Shown piece after piece: positions 35,220 through 35,955 of a stretch of 35,955 bases of DNA (its first letter is position 1; each line of letters begins with the position of its first letter). The stretch covers positions 1 to 35,955 of the forward strand of contig JAQTZD010000020.1 in NCBI GenBank assembly GCA_028687975.1. The letters run 5' to 3'. Both the position numbers and the translations under genes were made by a program. Source of the DNA: Sediminibacterium sp. Its GTDB lineage: Bacteria > Bacteroidota > Bacteroidia > Chitinophagales > Chitinophagaceae. The notes under the pieces were generated by a model that was not told the DNA's origin, did no database searches, and saw nothing but the letters and a program-made list of their open reading frames with translations.

Positions 35220-35485
35220 GGATAAAGATTTTAAACCAAATCAACGCTGTGAAGGTATGTCGAAGAAAAACCTCGGGAACTATGAAAAGCACCAATTTAC
35301 CTGTGGCTACACTAACTACAAGTACACGTTATTTCACCGTATTTTTTGTAGTAATAAATCAAATCATTTGATTAATAACATTTTATACATTAAATAATTT
35401 TTTCACTATTACAAATGGTATACGATAATATGCTGCTTTCCACTAGATTGCAGTACAGTTGGCACAATTAAAAAAATTATTATCT
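35220..35485. other. AT-rich intergenic region between two divergent genes
   Basis: 266 bases without a convincing coding sequence. It contains a near-perfect palindrome aatcaaat-c-atttgatt (35357-35373) and further AT-rich stretches up to the ATG at 35486. I find no exact TAnnTTTG element on either strand. Both divergent promoters should lie here. No terminator-like hairpin with a T-run is present. Confidence 0.5.
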
Positions 35486-35955
35486 ATGAAAAAGTATTTC
35501 ACAATCAAACTTCTGGGGGTGCTGCTGATTGCAGCGGCAGTTAGTTCATGCCAGAAAGATCAGGGAGAAAACGTCCTGACCCAAACTTCAAGCGCTAAAG
35601 AAGAAGGTAGCGTGAGTGGCCAGGCGGTTGCCGCAAACAACATCTCCGGTTTAATCTCTGAAGAGTCTGGAGAAGAATTGCGCGAAAATTACCACAACAA
35701 GAACGCCAGATCAGGTAACGAAACCGAGTATGTGGCCTTTTCTGTAAAAGACCTCTCTAATTATCTGGCCCTGATCAGAAGCAAGTACAAATCAGACAGT
35801 ATTTATGTAAGCTTTGGTGTTTACAACGAAAAGACAGCTGTAAACAAAAAAGACGTTGGTCGTACAACCATCTTCTTTATGGGTAAGAACAATGTAAGCA
35901 AAGCTGGAAAAATCAGAAGTCAGGACGATGTACTGGACGATGGAACAGGATTTGG
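35486..35955 (+). CDS. Lipoprotein of unknown function, N-terminal part (runs off the window)
   Basis: The reading frame is open from the ATG at 35486 to the last base, giving 156 residues with no stop. The N-terminus (YFTIKLLGVLLIAAAVSSCQ) is a lipoprotein signal with Cys at residue 22, so the protein is anchored to a membrane, probably the outer one. The mature start is rich in Ser, Thr, Glu and Asn (likely disordered), followed by strand-like segments (YVAFSVKDLSNYLALIRSKY, SIYVSFGVYN). I do not recognise a family from this part. It is divergent from the PAS-REC gene. Confidence 0.85.
   Translation, partial: MKKYFTIKLLGVLLIAAAVSSCQKDQGENVLTQTSSAKEEGSVSGQAVAANNISGLISEESGEELRENYHNKNARSGNETEYVAFSVKDLSNYLALIRSKYKSDSIYVSFGVYNEKTAVNKKDVGRTTIFFMGKNNVSKAGKIRSQDDVLDDGTGF

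Noticed and set aside
35092-35397. 101-codon plus-strand frame overlapping the start of the PAS-REC gene and the following spacer
   Set aside because: About 40 codons are antisense to the PAS gene; the rest is AT-rich with a Lys/Asn/Cys composition and no signal or domain.
35468-35485. Possible sigma-54 promoter (ttggcac before the last lipoprotein gene)
   Set aside because: The -24-like TGGCAC is present but no GC/TTGC follows at the -12 spacing; rpoN in the window is not enough to call it.

Overview
The window looks like a chromosomal segment of a Bacteroidota bacterium, most plausibly of the Chitinophagia/Chitinophagaceae group. This is inferred from the gene families, not from a database search. 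The pointers are two SusC/SusD pairs, a type IX secretion (T9SS) type B C-terminal domain followed by a PorP/SprF protein, a TlpA-like thioredoxin with a DUF4369-like N-terminus, DUF5606- and DUF4836-type proteins, and promoter elements of the Bacteroidota TAnnTTTG type. Every stretch between genes is shorter than 300 bases. I see no tRNA, rRNA, CRISPR array, transposase or integrase.

Layout. (1) 1-1530, plus strand: the 3' end of gatB and a lipoprotein thioredoxin, ending at a bidirectional hairpin terminator. (2) 1584-11792, minus strand: a small secreted protein of unknown function and two tandem SusC/SusD nutrient-uptake pairs, each closed by a strong terminator; no carbohydrate-active enzyme or regulator lies beside them. 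(3) 11913-14231, minus: an MMPL/RND-type exporter. (4) 14437-22811, plus: a giant (about 2,450 residues) secreted PKD/Ig-repeat protein with a type IX sorting domain, overlapping by one base a PorP/SprF-like outer-membrane partner. The giant gene carries three long, nearly identical internal modules with a mosaic relationship. (5) 22813-26228, minus: a likely three-gene unit made of a KdnA-like sugar aminotransferase, sigma-54 (rpoN) and a degenerate PAP2-fold membrane protein. (6) 26340-27445, plus: a cytoplasmic DsbA-fold protein and a DUF5606 protein. (7) 27558-34168, plus: a periplasmic GH3/serine-hydrolase fusion, then a DUF4836-like lipoprotein, an ABC ATPase and an FtsX/LolC-like permease packed closely together. 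(8) 34176-35219, minus: a PAS-DHp-REC signalling protein lacking a kinase ATPase domain. (9) 35486-end, plus: the start of a lipoprotein gene.

Functionally the window is dominated by the cell envelope: nutrient import across the outer membrane (SusCD), secretion and display of a giant adhesin-like protein, envelope or peptidoglycan turnover (GH3/beta-lactamase-fold fusion), probable LPS sugar modification (KdnA-like) and a LolCDE/FtsEX-like transporter. I did not find a clearly new, self-contained system. The points most worth a second look are the mosaic repeats of the giant T9SS substrate and its coupled PorP partner, the kinase-less PAS-DHp-REC protein, the ABC ATPase without an H-loop histidine, the aminotransferase-sigma-54-PAP2 cluster, and inverted repeats that abut the start codons of two consecutive genes.
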